A stretch of DNA of 64,000 nt from Batillaria attramentaria (GCA_018292915.2 JACVVK020000454.1:342001-406000), one strand, 5' to 3'. Shown: positions 51,871-63,729, numbered from the stretch's first letter. Numbers and translations are program-made. Notes: a model not told the origin generated them from the letters alone.

Positions 51871-53480
51871 GGCGCTGACCACGCCTCAACTGCGCGCGTG
51901 TCCTGAAAGTGACCGTGAATGTCCCCAGCTTGTATCGGATGTGAAGTGTGTATAGTGTATAGTTGTGCAGCGCCTCATCGCTGTGGCAAGACGCCCGTGT
52001 TTGTCTCCGGACAGTTCCAAACGCTGTGTCTTGTCAGTTACTGCTGCACGTGTTGCAACAGTATGCGGAATCTTCATAACTTGGACATGTATCTGGAAAG
52101 ACTTGTACTGTCTAAGCAGCAGTATCTGGGTAAAAGCTAATCAGTTTGCTAAGAAAATTGCGTAACTGACATTCCATTTTGAGCAGATATTTTGGAACTG
52201 CGCCCCATGGACAGAGCAGTCGCCGGCGCTGACACTGCCTCAGCTGGGTGCGTCTCCTGAAAGTTACGGTACATTTCCACTGATTGTATGGGATGTGAAG
52301 TGTGTATAGTGTATAGCGGGCTGCGCCTCCTTGCTGAGACAAGACGCCCATGCGTTGTCCCCATGGCGCGATGACAGATTCTGACTACGTTTGACTACAC
52401 GTGCGTCCTGAAAGTTCTCTAAACTCAGTAACTCTATAGTGATCGTATCGAGTTCTCCAAACTATTGATTGTATCGAGTTCTCCAAACTGTTGATTGTAT
52501 CGAGTTCTCCAAACTATTGATTGTATCGAGTTCTCCAAACTATTGATTGTATCGAGTTCTCCAAACTATTGATTGTATCGAGTTCTCCAAACTATTGATT
52601 GTATCGAGTTCTCCAAACTATTGATTGTATCGAGTTCTCCAAACTATTGATTGTATCGAGTTCTCCAAACTGTTGATTGTATCGAGTTCTCCAAACTATT
52701 GATTGTATCGAGTTCTCCAAACTATTGATTGTATCGAGTTCTCCAAACTATTGATTGTATCGAGTTCTCCAAACTATTGATTGTATCGAGTTCTCCAAAC
52801 TATTGATTGTATCGAGTTCTCCAAACTATTGATTGTATCGAGTTCTCCAAACTATTGATTTTATCGAGTTCTCCAAACTATTGATTGTATCGAGTTCTCC
52901 AAACTATTGATTGTCTCGAGTTCTCCAAACTATTGATTGTATCGAGTTCTCCAAACTATTGATTGTATCGAGTTCTCCAAACTATTGATTGTCTCGAGTT
53001 CTCCAAACTATTGATTGTATCGAGTTCTCCAAACTCTGCATTGATTGTGTCGGACCTGTAGATTGACTGTGCTGTCCACAACGCTGTGACAAGACCTCCT
53101 TGTGTTGTCCCCATTGGACCTGAACTCCATAATCCTTTATTAAACAACAGGAAAAAGTGACGTCAGTGAATGATGTCAAGTGTAATTTTCGAATAATCTA
53201 ATTCCTTGAAAAGTAACTTGACAGGTTTTGTTTTAGGTCACAACTTCCTGAATAACGTTTTCTCTGCAACAGGTCCACAAAAGTCACGTGGCTGCATAAA
53301 AAGTCAACGCCCAGAATCCCGGGCTTCAGTTGGCGACTGCAACACAGCGCACACAATACTGACCGCGCTGGAACTGCGCATGTCTGCTGGAAGTTATCTA
53401 CATTGATCGTATCGGATCTGTAGATCTGTGTGTGCTCTCCTCGTCACTGTGGCAAGACCCCCTGTGTTCTGCCGAAGGGG
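51871..53480. repeat. Four diverged copies of a roughly 145-bp block
   Basis: Copies at 51871-52015, 52223-52370, 52380-53125 (split by the 26-bp array) and 53345-53480 share CGGCGCTGAC or an equivalent, TCCTGAAAGT, TGATYGTATSGG, AGTGTGTATAGTGTATAG or CTGTAGAT, and GCTGTGGCAAGACGCCCGTG with TTGTCCC. Copies 1 and 2 are closest and lie 352 bp apart. The origin is unknown. Confidence 0.72.
52438..53036. repeat. 26-bp minisatellite, 23 copies, inside a larger repeat copy
   Basis: Unit with ATTGATTGTATCGAGTTCTC then CAAACT. Its TTGATTGTATCG core is also a conserved part of the surrounding 145-bp block, where it occurs once per copy, so the array expanded from within copy 3. Confidence 0.95.
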
Positions 53481-54139
53481 ACACCGAGCGATCAACGTGA
53501 ATTTTATGGCCGAGATGGCCGGCGGTGTGGTCGGGATCCGCTGTGCGAAGTGATTGATGTTTCACGACAAAAACAAACTCATCCGGACTCTGATGAAAGG
53601 AGAGGCGTGCTGATGTAACCGGGACTCTCTCTTTCATGTGGGACTCGTTGTTTGATGTGGGACGTACTGTTGGTTGTCATCGCCGACGGCCGTCGTGATC
53701 CGTGTCGCGGTAAGCGTGTTGATTCAAGCAGAACACCACATTAAACTCTGTTAATTATCATCCGCGTACAACTCTGTAAATCCTTACATGATTATCATCA
53801 ACGTAAACAAGATATTTTTGTTTATAAGACTGCTAGCCCTGTTAATCTAAACAAACTGTAATCATGCTAAAAAAAAAAGAAAAAAAAAAGAAAAGAAAAA
53901 AAAAACCCAACCCATTGTCACCAAAGTCACCCATTCCTAATTTATGTACTAGTGACGGTTACCGTGATGACGCGAATGACGTGTGTCTACAGCTTTCTGA
54001 TGTACGATATATATACATACATGTACCACTCCCCTCAATTGTTTCTCTTGTACTCGTCCTTTTATTTTGTTCCTTTTGCACTGTTTCTGTTGTATTGTTT
54101 CTCGTGTTTTGTTCCTGTTGTATTATTTCTCGTGTTTTG
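53481..54139. other. No gene seen
   Basis: A-rich tract at 53869-53905. Otherwise unclassified. Confidence 0.5.
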
Positions 54140-54622
54140 TTCCTGTTGCCCTGTTCCTGTTGCCCTGTTCCTGTTGCACTGTTCCTGTTGCCCTGTTCCT
54201 GTTGCCCTGTTCCTGTTGCACTGTTCCTGTTGCCCTGTTCCTGTTGCCCTGTTCCTGTTGCACTGTTCCTGTTGCCCTGTTCCTGTTGCCCTGTTCCTGT
54301 TGCCCTGTTCCTGTTGCCCTGTTCCTGTTGCCCTGTTCCTGTTGCACTGTTCCTGTTGCACTGTTCCTGTTGCCCTGTTCCTGTTGCCCTGTTCCTGTTG
54401 CACTGTTCCTGTTGCACTGTTCCTGTTGCCCTGTTCCTGTTGCCCTGTTCCTGTTGCACTGTTCCTGTTGCACTGTTCCTGTTGCACTGTTCCTGTTGCC
54501 CTGTTCCTGTTGCACTGTTCCTGTTGCCCTGTTCCTGTTGCCCTGTTCCTGTTGCCCTGTTCCTGTTGCACTGTTCCTGTTGCACTGTTCCTGTTGCACT
54601 GTTCCTGTTGCACTGTTCCTCC
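54140..54622. repeat. 14-bp minisatellite, about 34 copies
   Basis: Unit CTGTTCCTGTTGCC with TTGCC/TTGCA variants. A period of 14 leaves all frames open, so the 189-253 codon L/F/C-rich and Q/N/T-rich ORFs are artefacts. Confidence 0.96.
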
Positions 54623-55196
54623 TAACGATTCCTTGACGGCTCTCATTGCAGCAAACACGAGTATAATCCAAGTGCAACACTCCTACTGAGGCAACTTGAA
54701 ATCCACACAGACATAAATTAATTATGAGTGTTGCACTGAGTCCACTAGTGCCCACCCCATAACGTACGTGATGGCCCGGGAAGTGTGTTAAGACTGTATA
54801 CAAAAATCCGCAGGCAAATCGCATTGTTCCGGAGTTTAGAGCGTTGAGAGTGGAGGAAAGTTTTCTCTTTTTTTCTTAGACATACACAGTGCACGTTGCG
54901 TTTTTAACCGGCACTGAAGAGTTTGCGGGCTGCATCCTCTCCACAATCTGATTACTGCTATTTTGGTGAACGGCAGGTTTGGCTGCCTGTATGGAGCGGC
55001 CTGTTTTCCCTGTTCGCACGCACTCTCGTAACGATAGAACGACTTCCGGCAGAAACCTAGACAACACGCATGTTACATGTTGCTGTTAATTGTCTGAGGC
55101 TGAAACACATGCACAGGACACTTGGTCAGGGATCACGTTCAGGGGTTGGCACGGTAGTTTAACATCTATGGCATGAACCCACAATAACAAAAAATA
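54623..55196. other. No gene seen
   Basis: Unclassified sequence. Confidence 0.5.
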
Positions 55197-55365
55197 GGGA
55201 CAGAAGAAGATGAAGAAGAAGATGAGGACGAAAAAGAAGGAAGAAGAAGCAGAATAAGGAGGAGAAGGAGAAAAAAGAAGACCAGCTAAATGAAGACGAC
55301 AAACAAGAAGAAAAAGACGATTAAAAAAGGAACGTGAAGAAGAGGAAAATTAAAGTGACTGCATC
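55197..55365. repeat. Purine-rich degenerate GAA/GAAGAT tract
   Basis: About 170 bp that is mostly A and G on the plus strand. Every frame is interrupted by stops, so it does not encode an acidic/basic protein. Triplex-prone. Confidence 0.8.
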
Positions 55366-55892
<527 letters not shown>

Positions 55893-56036
55893 TTAAAATG
55901 TTCATTTGAATGTGTTTTAATACCTTGTCAAATTTCTCTTGTTTTCACCTGCTGTTGTAAAGGTTTCTACTGAGGGTCAGGCGTCATATTCAAGTGAATT
56001 ATTAAAACTAAGACTTTGGTAACTTTCTAGTGGCAC

Positions 56037-56092
56037 ATGCTGACACATGCTGACACATGCTGACACATACTGACACATACTGACACAGGTCT
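56037..56092. repeat. 10-bp repeat, 5 copies
   Basis: TGACACATGC/TGACACATAC units immediately left of the dispersed repeat. Confidence 0.9.
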
Positions 56093-56310
56093 TTTGTTGA
56101 AGAAGAGCAAGCGACATGAACAACTCCATGCCGGCGCTAGTGCAGTCTCCTGCGATGGAGATAGGACAATGTTTTGGTTTGAGTAACCCTAACCCTAACC
56201 CTAACCCTAGTCTGAATTCAGAATCGGTTGTCGGCAGTTGTTAGCAAGAGAGTGATCAAGGGAGGGAATTCTTGTTTTCAGTTTCTGATAATGACGTACA
56301 TTGTAATTAT
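56075..56310 (+). mobile_element. Dispersed repeat, copy with telomeric insert (partner at 21650)
   Basis: Same ordered blocks as 21650-21860 (TTTTGTTGAAGA, GCAGTCTCCTG, AATGTTTTGGTTTG, TCTGAATTC, GTGATCAAGGGAG, CTTGTTTTCAGT). Between the TTGGTTTG and GTCTGAATTC blocks it carries the telomeric tract at 56184-56208, absent from the partner. Confidence 0.72.
56184..56208. repeat. Interstitial telomeric repeat (TAACCC)4
   Basis: Four perfect TAACCC units (TTAGGG on the minus strand) plus one base. The surrounding dispersed repeat shows the unoccupied state at about 21751-21770. Confidence 0.92.
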
Positions 56311-57759
56311 TTCTGTTGATTAATTCACGAACTTCTCTCTTTATTCTCAATACTTGTACTCAATAATGATGACATTTTGGTAAAGAATTATAAGCACTTT
56401 TGAGCCGGATACGGCTACGTGAAAATTCCGAGACAGAAGACGAACAACGGAAGAATTTTATTAGCAGTGTAAATTAGAGAGTGTGTTGTAATGTGCAAAT
56501 ACGATACATGACGTGCGTGTTAATCGCCACCAACAACAACGACAACAAAAACAACAACGTCAACAAAAACAACGTCAACAAAAACAACGTCAACAAAAAC
56601 AACAACGTCAACAAAAACAACAACGACAACAAAAACAAGGACTTTTTTGGGGGGCAGCAGAAGTTAGAAACAGTGTTAATGCAATACCTGACTTGCGTGC
56701 TATCCCCCCCGCCACCCCCCCCCCCCCCCCTCCAGTCTGATCAAGCGCCAGTCATCCCGTCTGGCAGGGAGGTGTGGCGCTGCATATTTAATGAGCTTTC
56801 CCCAAAGGGGGATAATCAACAGGTGATTTGTTGGACGGTGTGATCCCTCGCCTCACTGCACCACTTGCCTCCCCTTGTCATGCAGTTTGCTTTTTTCTCT
56901 CCACCAGATCACCAGACGACCTTGTCAAGCTACACTCTCTGACCTTCCCATGATGCAGCGCTAGAGTGGTTGCCCATGGCGACACGGTGAATGCCCACAA
57001 CTGTTCCTGGCGCCAGTCTCTGCCGGTCGACTTCCGGTACTCCAGACCGCGACATGGAATGACAGAGAGAGACTTTGATCAAGACAGTACAAACCGCTGT
57101 ATTTAAACCGCTGTGTCCTCAGTAAAACACACAACAAGCGTTGTTCCCAGCTGTGAATGGTGCAAAACATTTCACCAACAATACCTTCTTGATGATACAC
57201 GCGTCTTGTGCACCTGACTTGTGTATGCATCATCCCTCTTTTCCTCGTCACTAAGCGTTGCTGACTGACTTGGTGATAACCGAGAGTTATCGAGTGTTTA
57301 CTGTTAGCACCAGAACCAGCCCACAAACATACAACGCCGGCAGCTTGACGACACAATCTGGCGTCCATGTCACGAAGCTTTGTCACGTTCCCTGTCACGT
57401 ATTGACTGTGACGGGCACGGGATACTCAAATAATACTGACTGCCATTAGAGTGATACGTTGAGCCGTGGCTGAGACTCGGTTCGTAACGAGGTCCGCGCC
57501 TGTGGATTGTTCCTGAACTCTTGGCTGGTGATGACAATTACGTGACGGAGACATCTTCTGCAAGACAGACCCCGCGAGACGTCCGTGTCAGAGTAAGGAC
57601 ACTTTGTCAGCCACTAATTGACTCCCCACTGACACTCAGCTAAGACCGGGATTGAAAACGTGAGCAGTTCTGCAGCTTGTTGACTTGTTGGGTTGACAGT
57701 GTCCTCATCTTACGCCTTGCTACCAACTTCCATCTGGGAATCAAGTCAGTACCTCTCTG

Positions 57760-57763
<4 letters not shown>
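56311..57763. other. No gene seen; CAACAAAAA-type repeat
   Basis: Repeats of CGTCAACAAAAACAA at 56536-56637 and poly-C at 56705-56733. The rest, including a 145-codon minus-strand ORF at 56961-57398, is unrecognised. Confidence 0.5.
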
Positions 57764-57823
<60 letters not shown>

Positions 57824-57838
57824 CCTCTCTCTCTCTCT
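57764..57838. repeat. (CT)n microsatellite
   Basis: CTGTCT then CT repeats with few interruptions. Confidence 0.95.
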
Positions 57839-58190
57839 TATTTATAAGTCTTGTTTAAGTAGTTGAAAGATTATCTCCACACACCTAAGTATTCTGTTGT
57901 ATGCATCTGGATTTTACTTTCTAGCAGTTACGGGCTTTATTTAGGTAGTCGAGCGTATTAGAGCATGACATGTAATTTTGCCATGTACGTCAGACTGATA
58001 TTCTCACGCTGACTTGATATTATCTTACTTTTAGTCTACTAGTTTGTTTTGTTTGTTGTTTGTTTTTTTGTCTTGTTTTTTTTTTCTCATTCTACTGTTT
58101 TGTTTGTTTGTCTTTTGCTTGGTTTGTTTGGTTTTGGTCTTTTTTTTTTTTGGGGGGGGGGGGTCTGTTCTTGGGGGGGGGGGTCTCTTG
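57839..58190. other. No gene seen; T/G-rich
   Basis: GTTT-rich low-complexity sequence at 58040-58150 and G runs at 58152-58182. Confidence 0.55.
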
Positions 58191-58305
58191 TCTCTGCACT
58201 TGTTTTACATTTTCATTTTGTAGTATAGCAACAAATTATAAACTGGCACGTGTGCTACAATTTCTACCGTTGAAAAATAAAGTTTCATTGTCATTGTCAT
58301 TGTCA
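58191..58305 (+). mobile_element. LINE 3' end with (CATTGT)n tail
   Basis: ACCGTTGAAAAATAAAGTTT then CATTGTCATTGTCATTGTCA. It matches ACCGTTGAGAAATAAAGCTT of the LINE at 34839-35942 in sense orientation, so it is the same family with a related tail. It abuts (CT)n at 58306. Confidence 0.78.
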
Positions 58306-58345
58306 TTCTCTCTCTCTCTCTCTCTCCCTCCCTCTCCCTCCCTCC

Positions 58346-58378
<33 letters not shown>

Positions 58379-58380
58379 CG
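58306..58380. repeat. (CT)n between two LINE fragments
   Basis: CT repeats with CCCTCC interruptions. The next LINE fragment starts directly after it. Confidence 0.95.
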
Positions 58381-58782
58381 TACACATTTCCAGGTTTTTG
58401 CCATTGACTGACCGCAACTTGGCTTGTCCACTTTGCGGTGCACCCATGGAGGATAAAGTGCACTTTGTACTGTGCTGTCCTGTTCTAGCAAAGCTTAGAA
58501 AAGAATTCATTCCCATGAAGTATACCTCGTCACCTAATATCTTCAGACTTGCCCTGTTGATATCGTGTGCAAATAACAAGGTCATGCAACGTTTTGCAAC
58601 TTAGTAATATAAGGCGCTTAAACGTAGAGACACACTTGTTAGTTAATTCTGTCTGATACTGACGGACGTCTGCGTGTGCCACTGTGATTATATGCGAACC
58701 TTGCCATGTGCATGTAGGTTCAACCCACCAAACTTTGCATGGGCCCAATGGCCTGCCAAATTAAATGATTCAAATTCAAATT

Positions 58783-58786
<4 letters not shown>
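58381..58786 (+). mobile_element. 5'-truncated LINE with (ATTCAA)n tail
   Basis: Coding relic (58388-58654), a 3' UTR of about 100 bp, CCTGCCAAATTAAATGATTC, then AAATTCAAATTC, directly followed by (CT)n at 58783. It begins at the edge of the preceding CT tract. Confidence 0.78.
58388..58654 (+). pseudogene. LINE ORF2 C-terminal zinc-knuckle relic
   Basis: The frame gives SRFLPLTDRNLACPLCGAPM, then EDKVHFVLCCPVLAKLRKEF. The C-x2-C, H and C ligands form the CCHC-type motif found after the RT domain in many non-LTR retrotransposons (CPLC...E-HFL--CP---LR). It continues to NKVMQRFAT, where TAG TAA stops (58602-58607) interrupt the expected YKALKRRDTLVS ending, still readable in the same frame. 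The copy is therefore dead. RT itself is absent because of 5' truncation. This C-terminus differs from the LWNSLP type at 35206, so a second LINE family is present. Confidence 0.82.
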
Positions 58787-58816
<30 letters not shown>

Positions 58817-58935
58817 CCCACCCCCTCCTCCACCTCTCTCTCTCTCTCTGTGCCCCCCACCCCCTCTCTCTCTCCCCGACCCCCACCTCTCTCTCTCTCT
58901 CTCTCCCCGACCCCCCCCCCCTCTCTCTCTCTCTT
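58783..58935. repeat. (CT)n with CCCCAC interruptions
   Basis: Pyrimidine-rich CT blocks alternating with CCCCACC segments. Confidence 0.93.
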
Positions 58936-59225
58936 GCGTTAATTTGTTATATATTGCTGTAGATTACTGTAATGCCTATCACGTATGATTCGCAAACCCA
59001 GTCAAGGCACTGTGAGCATTGTAAATAAGTTTCAACAAAGTCGTCTGACTTCACAGTTCACTCCACTTCAAGATGGCGTCTCTGAGCTTTGGAAAGCCCA
59101 TACTCGCTCCATCCTATCTGTCAGAAGTCACCCCGTCATAATGTTGGTCTGGTTTACATCAACACTGTTTCACCTTTTTTTTGGGGGGGGGGAGGGGGGG
59201 GGAGGTTCATTGACAATTGACAACT
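58936..59225. other. No gene seen
   Basis: G runs at 59180-59203; otherwise unclassified. Confidence 0.5.
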
Positions 59226-59560
59226 GGGCGAGCCCCGAGGCCAAAGTCCCTTTGCTCTGTCGTGTATTGGCAGAACACTGTAGGTCCATGACGTCATTGT
59301 ATGGGAAAAGGGGCGATATCAAGATGAAAGACATTGACGTCATGGTCATTTTCCTCAAATGACGTCAATGGACTTCATGCTTTCTTTCCACGTTTCAGTC
59401 ATCAAATTACGTGATGTGCTTCCCTCGTTGTAGTGTCTGGCAAACTGTTTGCCTGATCATGCCATATGTTATGCCGCGGGACGCGATTGGCCGAATTCTG
59501 GGGGCTCAACACTTGATTGGCCGTGGTGGAGTCGCCCATTGCCTCTTCGCACTCTCCTGC
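59226..59560 (+). mobile_element. Dispersed repeat, copy 2 (partner at 37152)
   Basis: Blocks shared with the partner include TATCAAGATGAAAGACATTG, TTTCCTCAAATGACGTCAAT, ATGCTTTCTTTCCACGTTTC, TGTAGTGTCTGGCAAAC and GGGACGCGATTGGCCGAATT. The flanking direct repeats seen at the other copy are not obvious here. Confidence 0.7.
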
Positions 59561-60309
59561 TCTGTAGGCGGCCTATGATGGGCGCGACTTTCTGTAAGCT
59601 ATGTCTCAGATGTCTCACATCTGATCTTCCTACGCGCAGGCCATCCGTAATGCTCGCCGGCTAGGGTGTCTTTTCGTCTCACTGCTGTGTGTCTAGTGCA
59701 GTAGGCCCCCAAAAGTCTTCGTGTTTATGTAAAAGCAAATGTGTGAAATCTGTAACCCGAGCCACAAAAAAAGAAAAAAGAAAAATCCCACAAATTATTT
59801 CTCGAAATCAACAGTTGTTTCCAAACGCTTAGCAGGTACTTGCTTCTCTCAAGAAAAACACTCCAGGTCGTTTTAGCTACCGACTTTTCGTTTGGTTGTT
59901 TTTATTCTAAATTTCCTGCATGGAAACTCCCAGCGTGCAACGTGCCTATTGGTTCCAGTGACGACACTCACGTGCAATACGCGATTTAGCATCAGCGCCA
60001 TCAGTCTTTTCTCTCCCTTCTCTAGTACGGTAGTCGTCCTAGCGATCGCTAGAGTTGTATTTCGGACTGGTGCTTGTGGGGGAGTTCATCATTCTGCTCT
60101 GTTACTCTCACACCAGCAAACACCATATCACCAGGTCATGAGGTCACCAAGTTATCTGGCTGTTACATGCACAATGTGATAGTTATTTGTTGCGTGACAA
60201 TACTAAGTCTAAGCGTATGTGAGCGTGTCTACAATATTTGCCTCATTTGCTATTTTCCTGGGCGTCGTTATTTTGTCGATTCTACAGTTGTCTCCCTTCT
60301 TCTGTCGTC
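59561..60309. other. No gene seen
   Basis: Unclassified sequence. Confidence 0.5.
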
Positions 60310-60463
60310 GCACGTCGTGGAGCGTTGGACTTTCAATGCTCGGGCCGTGAGTTCCAGTCCCACCTGGGAGCCGACTATTTGTGCTGGTTATTTGCTGGTT
60401 GCCCCGATTTAACCTTTAAGTTGTGGAAAAAGGACGTTAAACTCCCGAACACCCACCCACCCG
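60310..60463 (+). mobile_element. Diverged family-1 SINE
   Basis: GGAGCGTTGGACTTTCAATG, GTGAGTTCCAGTCCCACCTG (decayed B box), ACTATTTGTGCTGG, TTGTGGAAAAAGGACGTTAA and CCCA repeats. The first part of the tRNA head is missing or decayed; no duplication is evident. Older than the other copies. Confidence 0.82.
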
Positions 60464-60745
60464 TCTGTCTTCGTTTGTCCATTCAGTTACAGTGATATTG
60501 AACAAGCGCTCCCGAAGCAGTAGAATGGATTTTCAGTCAACACGGCTGGCGTCACGGTGGATGGAACATGAGTTTTGCATTACCCCCCCCCCCTCCCCCC
60601 CCCCCCCCCCCCCCCCACACACACTCCCGAGACAGCACGAGATGCTTTGTCTGGGAAACGTTACTTTTGCTGGGAAGGAAAAGATGACGGGATGAAGACG
60701 GAAGAAGATCAAAGCAAGACTCTAAAAATCTTAAAAACCTTTTAA
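60464..60745. other. No gene seen; poly-C
   Basis: C-rich run at 60583-60616. Confidence 0.55.
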
Positions 60746-61000
60746 CACTAACTCTTAGACTCTATACCTCTAAACACTAACTCTTAGACTCTACACCTCT
60801 AAACACTAACTCTTAGACTCTAAACCTCTAAACACTAACTCTTAGACTCTACACTTCTAAACACTAACTCTTAGGCTCTAAACCTCTAAACACTAACTCT
60901 TAGACTCTACACCTCTAAACACTAACTCTTACACTCTAAACCTCTAAACACTAACTCTTACACTCTAAACCTCTAAACACTAACTCTTAAACTCTAAGAT
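60746..61000. repeat. 29-bp minisatellite, about 9 copies
   Basis: Unit with CCTCTAAACACTAACTCTTA then GACTCTACA; alternates CTACAC/CTAAAC. The strand is nearly free of G. Confidence 0.93.
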
Positions 61001-61745
61001 TTAATTTTTAAAATAGCTTTACTGACCTTTAAGTAGACTAATTCGATCGCGAAGGCGCACTCTCATCCCCCAAAAAACAAACAAACAAACAAACAAACCC
61101 AAAACTTCTGTGTCAAACATAGAAATGTCGGAAAGTCCCTCTTTAACTCTTTCTATGCTAAGGCCCCCATTTCGAGCCCACACGTTCACAACACTTGCCT
61201 GCAGAGGTCGAGTTATTATTTTCATTGTTTGACATCATAAAGTGAGGAACTAACTCAAACGCTACCAAAACGGGACTCTAGCAGGCAAAGGGAAGCAACC
61301 ATCTCTTAGTATGCTGATGGGGACAAACTCTCAGCATGGAGAGAGTTCAACAAAAACCCACCCACAAAGCACCAGTTGTCTTGTTGGATATTTCAGTATC
61401 TTAAGTTTTAGATGCTCAGTGTTCGGTTTCCTCCTCGAGCGGAATCGCCTGACAAAACTTTCTTTTACAACTATTTCGATGAGACCTTTGGCAAAAAGAG
61501 TTGGACTTTTCAACGGCAAGTGAAATGAGACTGTAAGGGGAGAGAAGTGAGTTGGGATGAAACACCTGCTCCTGGATATCAAGTGTGGCTAATTATTAAC
61601 GTAAGCCTGACACTTTGATGCGAAATGTTTTCTTTCAGAACCAAATGAAAAAAACCTTTTTGATCAAATCAAATTCTGTTGACATTTCTTTGGTGTCGGT
61701 GAAACTTTAGACGACGTCATTGTAGATCGTTCTCTCATCTTACAC
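61001..61745. other. No gene seen
   Basis: (CAAA)n at 61076-61100. No recognisable coding content. Confidence 0.5.
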
Positions 61746-61870
61746 TTCAGATCAGTTCAGTTTAGTTTAGTTTAGTTCAGTTCAGTTCAGTTCAGTTCAG
61801 TTCAGTTCAGTTCAGTTCAGTTCTGTTCTGTTCTGTTTTGTTTTGTTTTGTTTTGTTCTGTTCTGTCCCC
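61746..61870. repeat. Pentanucleotide array (GTTCA then GTTCT/GTTTT)
   Basis: AGTTC units to about 61820, then GTTCT and GTTTT units. Confidence 0.94.
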
Positions 61871-61985
61871 GTTCTGTCCTGTCCTGTCCCTTTACCTTCC
61901 GCCGCTGTCTCTTTACACGTCTGTTGTGCAGGCGGTCAATGGGGTGATGACTGATGCCTTGCTTGTGCGGTGTGTGTTTCATCTT

Positions 61986-62095
<110 letters not shown>

Positions 62096-62107
62096 TACGT
62101 TTACATT

Positions 62108-62192
62108 CTAGTGTGGACTGGGGTATACTTCTTGCAAACACCATGAATTATTGGACTGGGGTAGACTTCTTGCAAACACCATGAATTATTGA
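62108..62192. repeat. About 42-bp duplication
   Basis: GGACTGGGGTATACTTCTTG, then CAAACACCATGAATTATT, is repeated with TAGAC in place of TATAC. Confidence 0.92.
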
Positions 62193-62698
62193 AAACATGT
62201 GTCGACAACGTATGTAAGAAGGGCGGAGTTCTTTTCTACGTGTTCACTGTTACAAAATATACTGCTGTCACGAGTACCGTGTTTTAACGACTGTTCCTGG
62301 CCTGAAGAGTGATTCACGTACCGTTATTGAAAACTGCAGTTTGCTTTTCTCCTATACACCCATTGCCTTGTGTCCGCGTGTCTCATAAACTATCCGCCAT
62401 TCCAATTAGTGGGTGATAATGTTAGATGTAGACACCGTCACTATAGGTATTGCCGGTCGGTGCTATTGTATTGGTCAGAACTATTTGTCTCGTGTCTGTA
62501 GTGAGGGAATGCGGGGGAATGCCCTTGGGGTGAATGCCTCGCCATTAATTTCATGGTCTTTCCCGCATGGAATGTTTAACGTGTACACTTCTTCTTCTTG
62601 TTTCATGTGTAATACACGAAGACGAGCAAAGCATCGAAAACGAGTCTGCACCTACATTGTATCTTTCTTTAATACCACTGCATCTCATTCCCAGCGAG

Positions 62699-62699
<1 letters not shown>
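62193..62699. other. No gene seen
   Basis: Unclassified sequence; the 119-codon ORF at 62413 runs into the next microsatellite and lacks a motif. Confidence 0.5.

Positions 62700-62758
<59 letters not shown>
62700..62758. repeat. (GT)n microsatellite
   Basis: About 29 GT units. Confidence 0.97.
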
Positions 62759-62760
<2 letters not shown>

Positions 62761-63130
62761 ACGTCGCAATAAATCTTGTTGTTCCATCTTTGCCAAGAGA
62801 GGTAACTCTGCCACTTTTGTCCGTCAAACTTATCGGGCTTGTTTAAAAGCGGTTTGATAAGTTGCATGCGAAAGCGTTTACTTTACGTCATGCAACATTT
62901 GGAATTTGGACCGCCACACAGATTTCTTATTACCACAGTGTCAGTGTAGGAACAGCTAGCGGGCTTCATGCAGACAGTACGGCGCCCGGACAAGGGGGGG
63001 TAATGAACATGGACGGCGGTGTTTCCCGTGCTACTCCGCTTCTAACGTTTCGACGATAATTGCTCTCACACAAAGTCATAATTCTGTTTTGAAATATGAG
63101 TACGCACATGTATTTACATTGTCGTAACAC
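62759..63130. other. No gene seen
   Basis: Unclassified sequence. Confidence 0.5.
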
Positions 63131-63138
63131 TGTGTGTG

Positions 63139-63192
<54 letters not shown>
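63131..63192. repeat. (GT)n microsatellite
   Basis: GT repeats with one GC. Confidence 0.97.
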
Positions 63193-63193
<1 letters not shown>

Positions 63194-63597
63194 CACTCCA
63201 TTTGCATTAAGCGCAGCAGTTGCTGGCTAATGCAGAAAAACTAACTTGCGAATCTTTAAACACTGATGATTATCCGATATGATGATGGTTATAGAAAATG
63301 GTTCCGTATTCAGTATCACTGTATTAATCTTTGTGAATTACACCGCAAATCCTGCAACATTTAACATTTTCCAGTTATATAATTCAATTTAATCGCCAAC
63401 AGGTGTAACTGGAACATTGGCCTGAATGTTCTCGCTGTTGGATGATATATTGTTTGTCGGACATGTCACGTGATGATATATATTAAAAAAAAAGAAAAAA
63501 AAAACTGCCGGAAAGAGGAAGTTCAGGACAGATTGGTAAATGGTTTCTTTAACATAATATTATGTGTGTTAGGGTTTCACAGTTTTAACGGCTTCCT
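63193..63597. other. No gene seen
   Basis: Poly-A-rich stretch 63484-63504; otherwise unclassified. Confidence 0.5.
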
Positions 63598-63609
63598 CCT
63601 ACATACTGG

Positions 63610-63717
63610 ATCCCGGCTGGGGCCAAATATTTGTGCTGGCTTTTTCATCATTGCCCCGTCTTTGATATCACCCTATGTGGTGGAAAAGGACGTTAAACCT
63701 CCAAACACCCACCCACC
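63610..63717 (+). mobile_element. 5'-truncated family-1 SINE with 12-bp duplication
   Basis: Begins inside the B box (ATCCCGGCTGGGGCC), then ATATTTGTGCTGGC, the CCGTCTTTGATATCACCCTA body and the AAAGGACGTTAAACCTCC end. CCTACATACTGG (63598-63609) and CCTAAATACTGG (63718-63729) flank it with one mismatch. It lacks the A box, so it could not be transcribed from its own promoter. Confidence 0.87.
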
Positions 63718-63729
63718 CCTAAATACTGG

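Noticed and set aside
51480..51889. 132- and 115-codon repeat proteins (TSEHGVSVA type)
   Set aside because: A 27-bp array with a nine-codon period; both strands open and no support as a gene.
54140..54824. 189-253 codon L/F/C-rich and Q/N/T-rich ORFs
   Set aside because: Products of a 14-bp array open in all frames; composition only.
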